From: Diplonema papillatum
Lineage: Eukaryota > Euglenozoa > Diplonemea > Diplonemida > Diplonemidae
Reading direction: 5' to 3'
Assembly: GCA_030068145.1 (NCBI GenBank)
Contig: JAPJBO010000065.1
Coordinates: forward strand, 1 to 64,000
DNA length: 64,000 nt
The notes under the pieces were generated by a model that did no database searches, was not told the origin of the DNA, and saw only the letters and a list, made by a program, of their open reading frames with translations. A program made the translations under genes and the position numbers. Shown one piece after another: positions 22,758 through 31,890 of this stretch. Position 1 is the stretch's first letter. Every line of letters begins with the position of its first letter.

Positions 22758-23001
22758 TCCAAAGTCTGAATGCCATCTGGGGGCCAGATTTTTGGCCACA
22801 TCGAGTGTAGAAAAGGTGCCATACATGCCGGGGGGTAGCTCTTTCCACTCCACAAAATATTTGCCAAATTTCCTCCAATGTTGACCTGCAAGTGCCTGCA
22901 CCCAGACTATCAGCATCCAGACTGTTTGAAAACCCGGTTTTCTCTATCCTTCCCCTCCACATCCAATATTATACCTATTGTATTTGGGCCCCCCCAGTAG
23001 G

Positions 23002-23559
23002 ACAGTAGATGCTGCCGTGTGCATTTCCTCAGTGCACAAGCAGGGCCTCTTTTGACAGTACCAGCAAATCCCTTCTTTCGGGCTCTCGTAGGCAGCCGTT
23101 GTTCTAAGCCCGTCATGCAGTTTTGCCTGGGTAGCTATGGAAATCCCCTTTGCGCAACCAACATCACCCGCTCTATGTATGCGGTGGAGTTGCCGTCCAC
23201 CATTTCGTTTTCTACTTTATTTGCCCCCCCCTGTCAACGGTTTGGTCCTTTTCGTTCCTTCTGACTGTCCTTCGTTCTTATATTGCCTCTCTTGTTGGGG
23301 AAAGAAAAAAAAAACGAAACACCTGCAAAAGTTTTACTTTAAAGAAAGAGTGAGGGGAGGGGCCGAGGGGGGTAGGTGGGAGAGAAAGAAACCATCTCAA
23401 GGCAGCTGCCAACCGCGCGAAGATCGCCGGAACCACGAACCCATCCCCGTCTTCTTTTGCCGAAGGTCACCCGGAGACTTCAAGTATCCCGGAGTCTCTC
23501 ACGCGAACTTCTTCTGGGATTTAAGCAAGGGTCGGACCCTGGGGTTTCCGCAACCGGGG
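23002..23559. other. Intergenic, no gene seen
   Basis: No gene is supported. A sequence with GGAGACTTCAAG and CGCGAACTTC near 23470-23515 is a diverged copy of the AAGCGAACT motif region. Confidence 0.5.
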
Positions 23560-23903
23560 GGCAGGGCTTACGCTCCACGTGTGGAACGTGTACCTGTGGA
23601 TTTCCACACGTTAATTTTTTTGGTTTTTCTATCCCCCACGTGTGGATCCACAGGTACCACATGTGGATTTTGATTTATTTTTTCCTCCACATGTGCTTGC
23701 CTCAGGTTGGTTCACATGCAGTGTGTCTAGGCCCACAAGACGCCAATGCCGCACATCCACGTGTCGCCAAGTTAGTAGTGGCACTATTTTTTTTTGCCCG
23801 CCGCACATAGGGGGGGAAGGATTTTTCCCCCTCTAACCTTGAGCGTCCACATGTGGACCACACGTATCATCTCTGAGACCGAAAACGGAGCGTAAGCCCT
23901 GCC
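23560..23903. repeat. Inverted-repeat unit with clustered CACATGTG/CACGTGTG palindromes
   Basis: GGCAGGGCTTACGCTCC (23560-23576) recurs as its perfect inverse at 23887-23903. Between them CCACACGTG, CCACATGTGG and GTGTGGATCCACA repeat at least eight times. There is no coding evidence. Candidates are a small inverted-repeat element or a satellite seed. Confidence 0.55.
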
Positions 23904-24643
23904 GGGGGGTGTGGTTTTATTTTGTTGGCAAGAAAAAAAAAAAAAAAAAAAAAAAAAACTTTAAACAAAAAAAATGGTACATCCGAAAACCGAAGCAGCG
24001 AAGTACGCAAGAACTCCGCACATGTGTGATGGACCTATGTTCGGAGGGGCTCACGCACTCAAATATCGACTTATACGCAAGAACTCCGCACAAACTACGC
24101 GGGAACGGCGCGGTCGGTACGAGAAGCGGCAATCGCGGATAAGGCAACGAGTACAGAGCAGCCGTCGCGCAGAAAAGCAGTAAAGCGACCCGCGTCGCAG
24201 GTGGCACAAAACGTAGGAGCCCGTGCGGCAGGGAGTGGAGACGAGGTGATGCAAGACGAAGGGGAAGCGCGAAGCCCCCAGCCCGGACGGACCAACAAGA
24301 CGCAGGACCAGGCGACCAAAAGAAGGAGGGGGACGCGACCCAGAGACCCGGGCTAAGTAGCTTGGAACTAGTGTGATGGACCTTTCTTCGGAGGGGCTCA
24401 CGCACTCAAAGATCGACTTATACGCAAGAACTCCGCACAAACTACGCGGGAACGGCGCAATACGGGGTACGGCTACATTTCGATTCTCCATATGCAGCTG
24501 GTGGCTAACTGAGTGTCTAAACGGTCCTGACAGGGCTTATAGAACTTGCCACTGCGGCAAAAGAAAGTCCAGTACACTTATAAAACGTTGCCCTCGCCGC
24601 TTCACAAACCCCACACACAGGAACTACGCAGGTACCAAAAAAG
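23904..24643. repeat. Direct repeat of about 90 bp in intergenic DNA
   Basis: GGAGGGGCTCACGCACTCAA and the following AAGAACTCCGCACAAACTAC occur at about 24026-24115 and again at 24371-24460, 345 bp apart, with few differences. The rest has a 30-nt A run (23931-23958) and no supportable gene. Confidence 0.6.
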
Positions 24644-24868
24644 AAATACTCGAGGGACTGCCTTTTGCTCATTTCGAAGGAGGCTAAAGGGGGAGAAAAC
24701 AATACAACTACAAAGTGGGTCTTTTTTGTTGAACGCTTACGCCGGCCACTAAACCCAGATTTACCTGTGTTTCGTGTGGGCTACAGCACATTTACCTCCT
24801 TTGATCTATCGCAACTGGCAGTCTCCTCAAGCATTTCCTACAAAGCAGGTGCTTATACAAGAAAAAAA
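24644..24868 (+). mobile_element. Retroposon subfamily B, full-length copy
   Basis: It begins GAAATACTCGAGGGACTGCC and ends GCTTATACAAGAAAAAAA. This is the least interrupted B copy in the window. Confidence 0.7.
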
Positions 24869-26294
24869 GGGTTCGTCCCAGCCCGGACACCGGCTTGCAC
24901 TTGCAATGCGCCGCAAACCCCGCGCAGTAAAATCCCGGATACTCAAGCGAACTTTTGCAACCTCTAAAAAAAAAGCAAAAGAAAAAAAACGCTAAAACGT
25001 GCCGGTGGATCTGAGTTATCTGACCAGGGGTTCCCACACAATTAGCGGAAAAGAGAGAGAGATAACAAGAACCAACTTGGGGGTTTACCGCAGCCTTTCG
25101 TAGAACCGGTAAGAAGCCGGCTAGAAACCGGCACAAAGCCGGCAAAACCTGAACCGATCAGAAACAGTCAAGAATAATGTGAGGGCTGTCTTTCCAGGCT
25201 CATATGAGACCAGCACAAGAAGGCGTCACAAGCTATTTTTAGCATGCTCCATCAAGAACTGCGGTCGGTTGTTCATGCAGCCAAGGAAAGGTGTGCCGTT
25301 GATTAAAAGTCCCTGAAACCGGCGGGTGGTAAGAGTTGGAGATGCGTTCAAGTCTTAATCATTGGGGTTTATGGCTGAGACGTCTGGACCTATTCGGATC
25401 GTGGGGCAAAGAGAAACACTGCTGACGTTTTGGAAGACTTTCATGTATCCTCTCGCCGAGTGGCCCTCGGATCAAGGAACAATGTATTTCCTATCTCCGC
25501 AACATGAGAGCACTTTTTTGGACGGGTTTTGAGATTCCTGTCGAGCGGGGAAGCCCTGCGCGACGATATGTCGTTCATCTCTACGTAATAGTGTCGGGGG
25601 GGGGCTACAGAGGGGATCGATTTTCATGAAGGTCTAATTTTCATAAAATTGGAGGGGAGGGGCGCGACTCTTTATGTAGCCCCACTATGTAGCGCTATGC
25701 AGCCTTATGCAGTTCTATACAGTGCCTCTGCAATACTGGGTATTGTGGCGAGCACCAGTGGATTCTACCCAACAGGACTTGCCGGCGTCCTTCCCCTGGA
25801 AACCGGGGAAGTAGTTGAACAAAGGAATCTGCTTTCAAAAGTAAAGGAGAAGAAGAACTCAAACAGGTACTAACTAAAATACCGACCTTCTAATCCACAA
25901 ATAACGCTACAAGAAGAGAGACGTCCCTGCCAAGGTCGTATCTTCGCGCCGCTGTAGAAAGCTCGTCGTTCAGGTTGCGAGGAAACCCAGACTTACGGGG
26001 TGTCGACATATTGCTGGTGTTCCGAAGGGGTACGCCCCTCGCACCAAGACCCGGGAGCTCTGAACGGTGGTAGTGGGTTGCAGCTGAAACTGTAGCCCAC
26101 AGGTACCTAGGTTTAGTGCCGGGCGTAAACGTCCGAGGAGCGTCGACACCGCCGTGAACCCATTTTGCCGGTGTGTCGTGCCTGTACCAGGCCTCCAGTA
26201 GTCTCCAGAAGGCCCGTTCCCGGCGAGCTAGAAGGGAACGAACCTGTATGAGTGCCATCGCTACTCTTTCAATAACGTACATATAAAAGGTGTC
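24869..26294. other. Intergenic; diverged retroposon core
   Basis: No gene is supported. A minus-strand frame at 25890-26282 includes an old subfamily B core (CTGTAGCCCACAGGTACCTA, then TTTAGTGCCGGGCGTAA, 26092-26125), so it is not a gene. CGACCTTCTAATCCACAAAT at 25884-25903 recurs inside the second peroxiredoxin intron. Confidence 0.5.
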
Positions 26295-26395
26295 ACGGGA
26301 TAAGCCGGCAGCCGCTGCTTAACGGTATCACGTGGGCGGCCCTGAGATTACCCCCTCAGGTGACACCACATTATCTTTAGCCATACTTCAACTCT
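26295..26395. repeat. Dispersed repeat K, shorter copy
   Basis: It matches 5722-5880 but lacks about 55 bp between two TGCTTAACGG repeats. A short retroposon tail piece (CTTACAAAGCGGGTGTTTAT) follows at 26397. Confidence 0.55.
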
Positions 26396-26452
26396 CTTAC
26401 AAAGCGGGTGTTTATTCAAAAAGAAGGGGGGTGAAGAAAAGGTTAGCCGGTA

Positions 26453-26619
26453 CACGGTGGGCCTCAGAAGCTGGAGTCAAAGCTGGAGTTAGAACAGCGG
26501 GTGTCGCACCCGCCTTTCGGGTGTGTATTTACACGCGTGTTGGTTGTAACACACTACCCGCGGGTGCGACTCGGGCACAACCTATTTAACTCCAGTTTCT
26601 GAGGCTGGACCTCACCGTG
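26453..26619. mobile_element. Inverted-repeat element E, copy 2, with TA flanks
   Basis: The ends CACGGTGGGCCTCAGAAGCT and the inverse AGTTTCTGAGGCTGGACCTC...CACCGTG are each flanked by TA, which would fit a TA target duplication of the Tc1/mariner type. The interior repeats GGGTGTCGC/CACCCGC motifs. There is no coding capacity. Confidence 0.6.
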
Positions 26620-26738
26620 TAGCACGAAAACTTGAATCTCGTCCAGCGTTCAGCGAGGGTATCCCTACATTTATCTTTTTAAGTTCCTTTATTTTTGACT
26701 GCTTCTGTTTTTTTTTTTTCTTCTTGCTTCTTTTATTG

Positions 26739-29700
26739 CAGGGGACTTTAAAAGTTTGGGGTCCGAGCCAAAAACCCGGTTTGAGCCAAAAAACCGGTTT
26801 GGTTATGTAGGTCGGTGTATCACACTTGCATGCGGTGCTGCATCACGAGCGGGCTACTTTCTGCACTCTGTGTGGAGTTTTCCGCACTCTAGGCACTCTC
26901 GGTTTCCATGATCCACATGAAGGAAGCAAAAAGAAGCACTGTGTTGGTCAGAAAAGCACATTTTTCTTTCAGAACAAAAGGTTGCAATAAGAAATGACAA
27001 AAAGGCGGAGACGTAAAGAAACACCAGCTTCATACACCAGCTACTCTGTTTGTGTGTGTACAGAGACAAAAGTTCGATTGTCCAAAGCGCGTACGCGCAC
27101 CAAGGCCTCCTTGTATGTTTTGAACGAGCAGTAACGGGTTGTTCGTGATCTTCCGTCCTCGTCGGGGTTTGCGGAGTGAGCCCTGAATGCCTCAACAACA
27201 CACTCGAGGTCCTCGTCTTCCATCCCTTTGTCGTGGGAGAACGGTACTTCCAAGGTGGTGAACATTATGTCCTCCAATGTATCGTCGTACAGAGTGGCAC
27301 GGAGACGGCTCTTGACAAGCTTCAGGAGCGAAAACAGCCTCTCTACACCGGCAGTCCCGATGGGAACTGTTGCTGCAATCAGCAGAAACTGTGTCGAAAC
27401 TGGGTACAGTGATCTGAGGTATGCGTCACCCAGAACGTTTGCAAGGACCTGATTGAAGTCGGTCCATCCCCGTGCCTGGATCAATGCAATCAGATCCTGT
27501 AGCTCGTCGTTAACGTCGTGTGCATTAGGCACGAGCGGAGACGTGGCGACGTACGCAACTTCATCCATGGAGAGACTCTGGGCTACTTTTAAGTGGTTCG
27601 CAAGCGGGGCGATCTTGTCTTTGGACTTTTCGACCTCTCCGAAAAACTCCCAGCGTGGATCAAACACGCAAAACCCACTTAGCTGTGGAGAGCTGACGAG
27701 GTCCTTCTTTATTTCACCAACCAGTTTTGCCACAAACGGCTGACCTACTTCCTCATGAAAAGCTCGGGTAAAGGTCTCGTTCCGTGCCTCGCTGGGAGGG
27801 GTATCCAGCAAGTCGTTCACAGTTGAGTGCATCTGGCTGTAGGCGGCTGCTTCCGGAATTTCGGCTGCGCTTACTTGCGCGTGGTCACTGGCAAACTTCT
27901 CCAGAACCCTGCAGAAATACGATGACAGTACTGGAAGGTCGGCGTACGTCACGTTATCCCTCTGCAGCAGCTTCGAGAATCTTCGCAGTGTCGGGAGCAG
28001 GGTCTTCAGGAGAATGAATGTCGCCAAAATGGAAGCGGATGCAAGCACAGACTTCAAATGCCGTGCCGACTCAACCATATCACCCGCACCGTCGGCAATT
28101 ATCTTGTTCAACGTAAGTACCACTTCCCGGTGCAGTGTGAGCAAGTTCTTCGCGGCTTTTTCGTGGCTGATCCATCTTGTGGAGCCTGGTTGAACGAGCT
28201 CGAGGGTCTGCTGTGTATAGAAGCCGGCTAACGCTTCGCGGCATTGTTTGAAGTATTTCAGCCTCTCGTTGCCGTGACCCCGATAGATCAGAGAGTACAC
28301 CTTTTCAAGTGCTTGATACGCCTGCTTTGTGACGTCGAAGCTGTCGGCCGTATGAACGCACACAAGGTTGAACCGGTGTGCCGAACACCATACGAAGAAG
28401 GCGTTCACACACCTTTCGCACCGCAGGCGAAGCTGCACCCCAGACAAGTGCCCCTTCATTGTGGAACACCCATCTGTGCAGACACAAGTGCACTTCGGCC
28501 AAGGAAATGCCCGTGTCATGTCCTTGAGGTGCCCGGCAATCTTCTCCGCCGTTTTCCCTTCTTCTTTGTGGGGTCTGATGCCGCAGAACCGCGTGACAAT
28601 GCGTGTTTCCTTGGGATCCCAACACTGAGCCAAAACAACGTACTGCTCTACCTTCGCAATGTCCTGCGCTTCATCAGTGAGGAACCCAACAAAAGAAGCC
28701 CGCGCTAAGGTTGCGTTTACCCTTGTGCGTCCGCGGTCACCTAGAATCTGCAGCAGCTCCCGGCTGATGCCCGAACCAGAAAGATTGCGCGCTCCTCTCA
28801 TGTGATCCCGCACGCATTGATTGAGCAAGCACGAGAAATGAAGATGCGATTGTGATCCTCCCTGAACAGGGTTGTTCTCTTTGCACGCTGCGACCGTTGC
28901 CAGGATGTTGACGACAAGGTGCTGAGTCTTCAGGATGCTGTCGATGGTTTCGTTACGAAGCATCGCCGCTAAAGCAGCATTACCTTCGGCTCTCTGCAGG
29001 TTGCGCTCGCGTTCAATGAAGACTGGGTAGGCGGCCTTGTGCAGATGGGATTTGCTGTGTTCTGTCGCCTTTGCTGTGAGTCGGCCGCGTATGTCCGAGA
29101 AAGGCAGCGCTTGGTCGTAGAAAAGTTTGTCTTTTCCTGTGCAGCATGCACATGTGATGCCCGTGCTTGTGACCCGGATCCACGAGTGGGTGACAACGTT
29201 GCGGTTGAAGACCAGTTGTGTAGTACCGTCCGTCACTTCCGCCGGAAGCTCTACGACTGTCGGTGCCGCAATAACACCCGCGCCGCTGGTAACACGCCTT
29301 ACCTCCGAAACAGACATCGTTCGGTAAGGAATGGAGGGGTTTGGCAAACGACTGAATTGCCTGGGTGTTGTTTCTTGCCTTCTCGCCCTGCGGCCACCTG
29401 CACCACCCTCGCCCACTTCAGGTATCTCAATGTCGTCTTCGTCTACCTCGGCACAAATCTGTTCTTGAACCAGGCTGCTCAGTCGCTCATCCAACGCAGC
29501 AATCGCGGGTGGGTTCACGCTCGGCACCATTTGCATTACTGGTGGTTCCGGTTGTTGCTGTTGCTGTTGCTGTTGCTGCACCCATTCTGTGCCTTGTCGC
29601 ACTGCTGCGTCCGTCAATGAAGACAGGAGCTGACGTTCTGCTGCAGGTTTGGCGTCGTCCTCTTCGATGAGGGTGTCGAATGCTTCGATCGCTTTCCTCA

Positions 29701-30241
29701 AGGTGTTGTTGGGAATGGTCTGCACGTTTTTCATCTCCCTGATCCTTGCTTGATAGCACAGGAAGTCGTGATACGAAGTTAAAGAACGAGGCCCCTTGGG
29801 CAAGGACTTCCACAGCTCCTTCCCCTCATCGTCCTTCTCTGCCCACTGTGCATAACCAGTGTGGTGGTTTTCGTGCAGTACACAGGTGTCTCGCACACTA
29901 GCCCGCCGACGCTGAGCTGCTGGCAACCCGAACGCAGCCAGAATGTTTTGCGACCCCCGCCCATCTTCGACCCTGAGGCGCCTTGGGGGCATACTACCGT
30001 GATGAGCCCCCCACTCCCCCCCACTCCCCGTTTTTCCCCCTTTTTAGGTTAAGCTGTTTTTTGAGGGCTTATTTGTACGCTATTACAGGCAGGTACGTTC
30101 ATTACTACTATAGTACTACTACACAGTGAAGGTGGTAAAACTTTGAAATCGGTCTATAAGATTTTTTTTTTTTCCCCTCAAAAACTCAAACCGGTTTATT
30201 CGGTTTGTCAAACCGATAAACCGGTATTTTAAAGTCCCCTG
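26739..30241 (-). mobile_element. Complete hAT-family DNA transposon, 3503 bp
   Basis: The terminal inverted repeats begin CAGGGGACTTTAAAA and end in the inverse. The 8-bp sequence TTTTATTG flanks both sides exactly (26731-26738 and 30242-30249), the target duplication size of hAT elements. A single long transposase frame occupies the minus strand. Subterminal zones are rich in AACCGG and CCGGTTT motifs, likely transposase-binding sites. The perfect target duplication and open transposase frame indicate a recent insertion. An internally deleted derivative lies at 37468-38002 in the opposite orientation. Confidence 0.9.
27041..29992 (-). CDS. hAT transposase, intact
   Basis: A 983-residue frame opens with ATG 212 bp inside the hinge-side terminal repeat. 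It catalyses cut-and-paste movement of the surrounding element. In order one sees a low-complexity N-terminal region with a glutamine run (about 137-146), a C-x2-C...H-x4-H zinc finger (starting ITCACCTGKDKL, ending HSKSHLHKAA, about 275-325), an RNase H-like core with the first acidic region FVGFLTDEAQDIAKVE and the second acidic residue in CVCTDGCSTMKGHLSG, the conserved CSAHRFNLVC block, and the C-terminal dimerisation region with VPIGTAGVERLFSLLKLVKS, which includes the catalytic glutamate. The length is on the upper side for the family. No frameshift or stop is seen, so it may be active. Its nearest relatives by look are the ZBED/KIAA1586-type hAT proteins; that is my impression only. Confidence 0.85.
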   Translation of the reverse strand: MPPRRLRVEDGRGSQNILAAFGLPAAQRRRASVRDTCVLHENHHTGYAQWAEKDDEGKELWKSLPKGPRSLTSYHDFLCYQARIREMKNVQTIPNNTLRKAIEAFDTLIEEDDAKPAAERQLLSSLTDAAVRQGTEWVQQQQQQQQQPEPPVMQMVPSVNPPAIAALDERLSSLVQEQICAEVDEDDIEIPEVGEGGAGGRRARRQETTPRQFSRLPNPSIPYRTMSVSEVRRVTSGAGVIAAPTVVELPAEVTDGTTQLVFNRNVVTHSWIRVTSTGITCACCTGKDKLFYDQALPFSDIRGRLTAKATEHSKSHLHKAAYPVFIERERNLQRAEGNAALAAMLRNETIDSILKTQHLVVNILATVAACKENNPVQGGSQSHLHFSCLLNQCVRDHMRGARNLSGSGISRELLQILGDRGRTRVNATLARASFVGFLTDEAQDIAKVEQYVVLAQCWDPKETRIVTRFCGIRPHKEEGKTAEKIAGHLKDMTRAFPWPKCTCVCTDGCSTMKGHLSGVQLRLRCERCVNAFFVWCSAHRFNLVCVHTADSFDVTKQAYQALEKVYSLIYRGHGNERLKYFKQCREALAGFYTQQTLELVQPGSTRWISHEKAAKNLLTLHREVVLTLNKIIADGAGDMVESARHLKSVLASASILATFILLKTLLPTLRRFSKLLQRDNVTYADLPVLSSYFCRVLEKFASDHAQVSAAEIPEAAAYSQMHSTVNDLLDTPPSEARNETFTRAFHEEVGQPFVAKLVGEIKKDLVSSPQLSGFCVFDPRWEFFGEVEKSKDKIAPLANHLKVAQSLSMDEVAYVATSPLVPNAHDVNDELQDLIALIQARGWTDFNQVLANVLGDAYLRSLYPVSTQFLLIAATVPIGTAGVERLFSLLKLVKSRLRATLYDDTLEDIMFTTLEVPFSHDKGMEDEDLECVVEAFRAHSANPDEDGRSRTTRYCSFKTYKEALVRVRALDNRTFVSVHTQTE

Positions 30242-30249
30242 TTTTATTG

Positions 30250-30840
30250 CCAAACAACGCAATCTCGTTTCCTTTTTAGCGGCACAGTGGCGCCGAAGGG
30301 AACATTATCGGAACAACTGTTGGCACACGAAAACTTTTTACTTCGAAAAAGTGTTAATACAAGACAAGTCTCGTCATTCACTTCGTCCGTTCGGTGCAAC
30401 TCCGAAAATGTTCTTTTATTTTTCTTTAAGACACGTAGCTACCTAACCTTTTTGGTGGGTGGGAGCTGTGTCAGGCTACCCGAGAGATGGCTGGCTTTGA
30501 AAAGACCGGCGCTTAGTTTTGTTTGTGCGTGCCGGTTGTTCGACTTCCTTCGAGAGCTTTGTCTTGTCGTGTATGATCCGTGCCCAGGCACACGAAGATC
30601 ATCGACAATGGGGGTTCTACTCGCACCTCTCTGCGGTGACGTGGTGACTGAAGGAGACGGCAGATACAGAACACACAACATGGAGGAGAGTAGTCATTGT
30701 GTGCGGAGAATGCAACGTTGACACCGTACCCTATAGTAGTTGGCGCACTATGTGCAACTCAACCAAAACAGGTAAGTCCGCTAGCGCGCACAAACAAAGT
30801 AGATGCAGTACTAGTATTTTCTTGTCGTACAAGATCGCAG
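30250..30840. other. Intergenic; dispersed repeat Q
   Basis: 30297-30425 (GGAACATTATCGGAACAACT, then GTGTTAATACAAGACAAG) resembles 59799-60020. ACAAAACAGG...GCGCACAAACAAA pieces lie near 30766-30797. No gene is supported. Confidence 0.45.
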
Positions 30841-31130
30841 ATCTTACATACGCCAGCTTGGAAGGAAATGCTCGACGAAGCTGTAGACAAAGATCCGAAG
30901 TCATCCTAAGTGCTGTAACCACCGAACCACGTGTTGAACGGACGTGAGGTCATGCGGGTCTACCCCTACACGACAAGACACACAAACGCAACAGGTCAAA
31001 ACTCCTGGGTGAAAAAACAACACGGCGGTGTAAGCGAACAAATCAGATTTGTGTTCGTGTTGTATTTGCCCCTCTACCCCCATATTTCTTCCCTTCCATT
31101 CGGAGTCAAAGGAGCTACGTCGAGTATTTT
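30841..31130 (-). mobile_element. Retroposon subfamily A copy
   Basis: It runs from CTTACATACGCCAGCTTGGA to CTACGTCGAGTATTTT and is nearly full length, with several small deletions. The poly(A) tail is lost. Confidence 0.65.
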
Positions 31131-31240
31131 CAGTAGAATAATGTATCCGACGAGGACGTAACTCCTGTACAAGGTTAATACGCCGTCGCTATCCCGAAAA
31201 TATCGTATCACTACGCACTCTTCACCTACCCTTGCCCCCC

Positions 31241-31325
31241 CTTTCTTTTTTGTATAAGCACCTGCTTTGTAGGAAATCCTGCCAGTAGGCGGGCGTAAGC
31301 GTTCAGCAAAAAAGACCCACTTTGT
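31241..31325 (-). mobile_element. Retroposon subfamily B remnant
   Basis: TTTTTTGTATAAGCACCTGC marks the tail. The core GGCGGGCGTAAGCGTTCA follows after a deletion of about 100 bp. Confidence 0.55.
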
Positions 31326-31411
31326 CCGCATGCAGCGCATCCTGAACCCGAGAAGACGATCGTAGCAAACCCACCAGCGTCACTGCCTGGCCTTTCTAAC
31401 TTTCGACTTTT

Positions 31412-31890
31412 TAGTACTAACAATCTTGCGGGTTGCCCCCCAATGTGTTTCGCAGGCTAAAAGACGTGGCCAGCGTGTTTTGGTGGTTTGACCAGTTTTC
31501 TTACCTGAAAATGGCACAGGATACATACAAGCGGGAAACCGATCAACCGGCACGCACGAACAAAACGAAGCACCTATCTTTTGGTGCCAACATTCGACGC
31601 CGTCACCCTCGGTAACGGGGCCGCGGCCCGCACCGCGCCTCCGACGGAACTACCTACGCCTGCCTTAAAAGTACGACGTCGTGAGGCGACCGGGAACTCC
31701 CTGCACTCCAACTTGTCTCCTCTCTCTCTCTCCTCTTTTTAGTACTAACAATCTTGTGGGTTGCCCTTCAATGTATTGTGCAGGCTATAAAGACGTAGGC
31801 AGCGTGTTTTGGTGGTTGATCAGAATTCCTTACCTGAATACACACAGGGTAAATACAAGTGGGAAAACGATCAACCAGCACGCACAAACA
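31412..31890 (+). repeat. Dispersed repeat G, two tandemly placed copies
   Basis: TTAGTACTAACAATCTTG and GCAGCGTGTTTTGGTGGTT define copies at 31412-31560 and 31736-31890. A third is at 60261-60385. Each of the first two is followed by a GCACGCAC(A/G)AACAAA motif. There is no coding conservation. Confidence 0.55.

Larger units (their letters stand above)
19673..23001. mobile_element. 3.3-kb element with 30-bp terminal inverted repeats
   Basis: The left end (19673-19702), starting CCTACTAGGGGGGCCCAAAT, and the right end (22972-23001) are inverted copies with 28 of 30 positions matching. A second inverted pair lies inside (19718-19743 and 22374-22403, ATTGAGCCAATTCACC core). Both subterminal zones carry short tandem GTAATCGAGT units (19749-19765, 20394-20430, 20588-20665, 22307-22365), as seen beside the ends of many DNA transposons. 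ATAGGTAC occurs as a direct repeat at 19696-19703 and 22418-22425. I found no transposase; the interior holds a retroposon A copy, a basic-peptide remnant and a tRNA-like segment. It may be a non-autonomous element or nested insertions. Confidence 0.5.

Noticed and set aside
25890-26282. 130-codon minus-strand frame
   Set aside because: It overlaps an old subfamily B retroposon core and a short dispersed repeat, and the product has no recognisable features.
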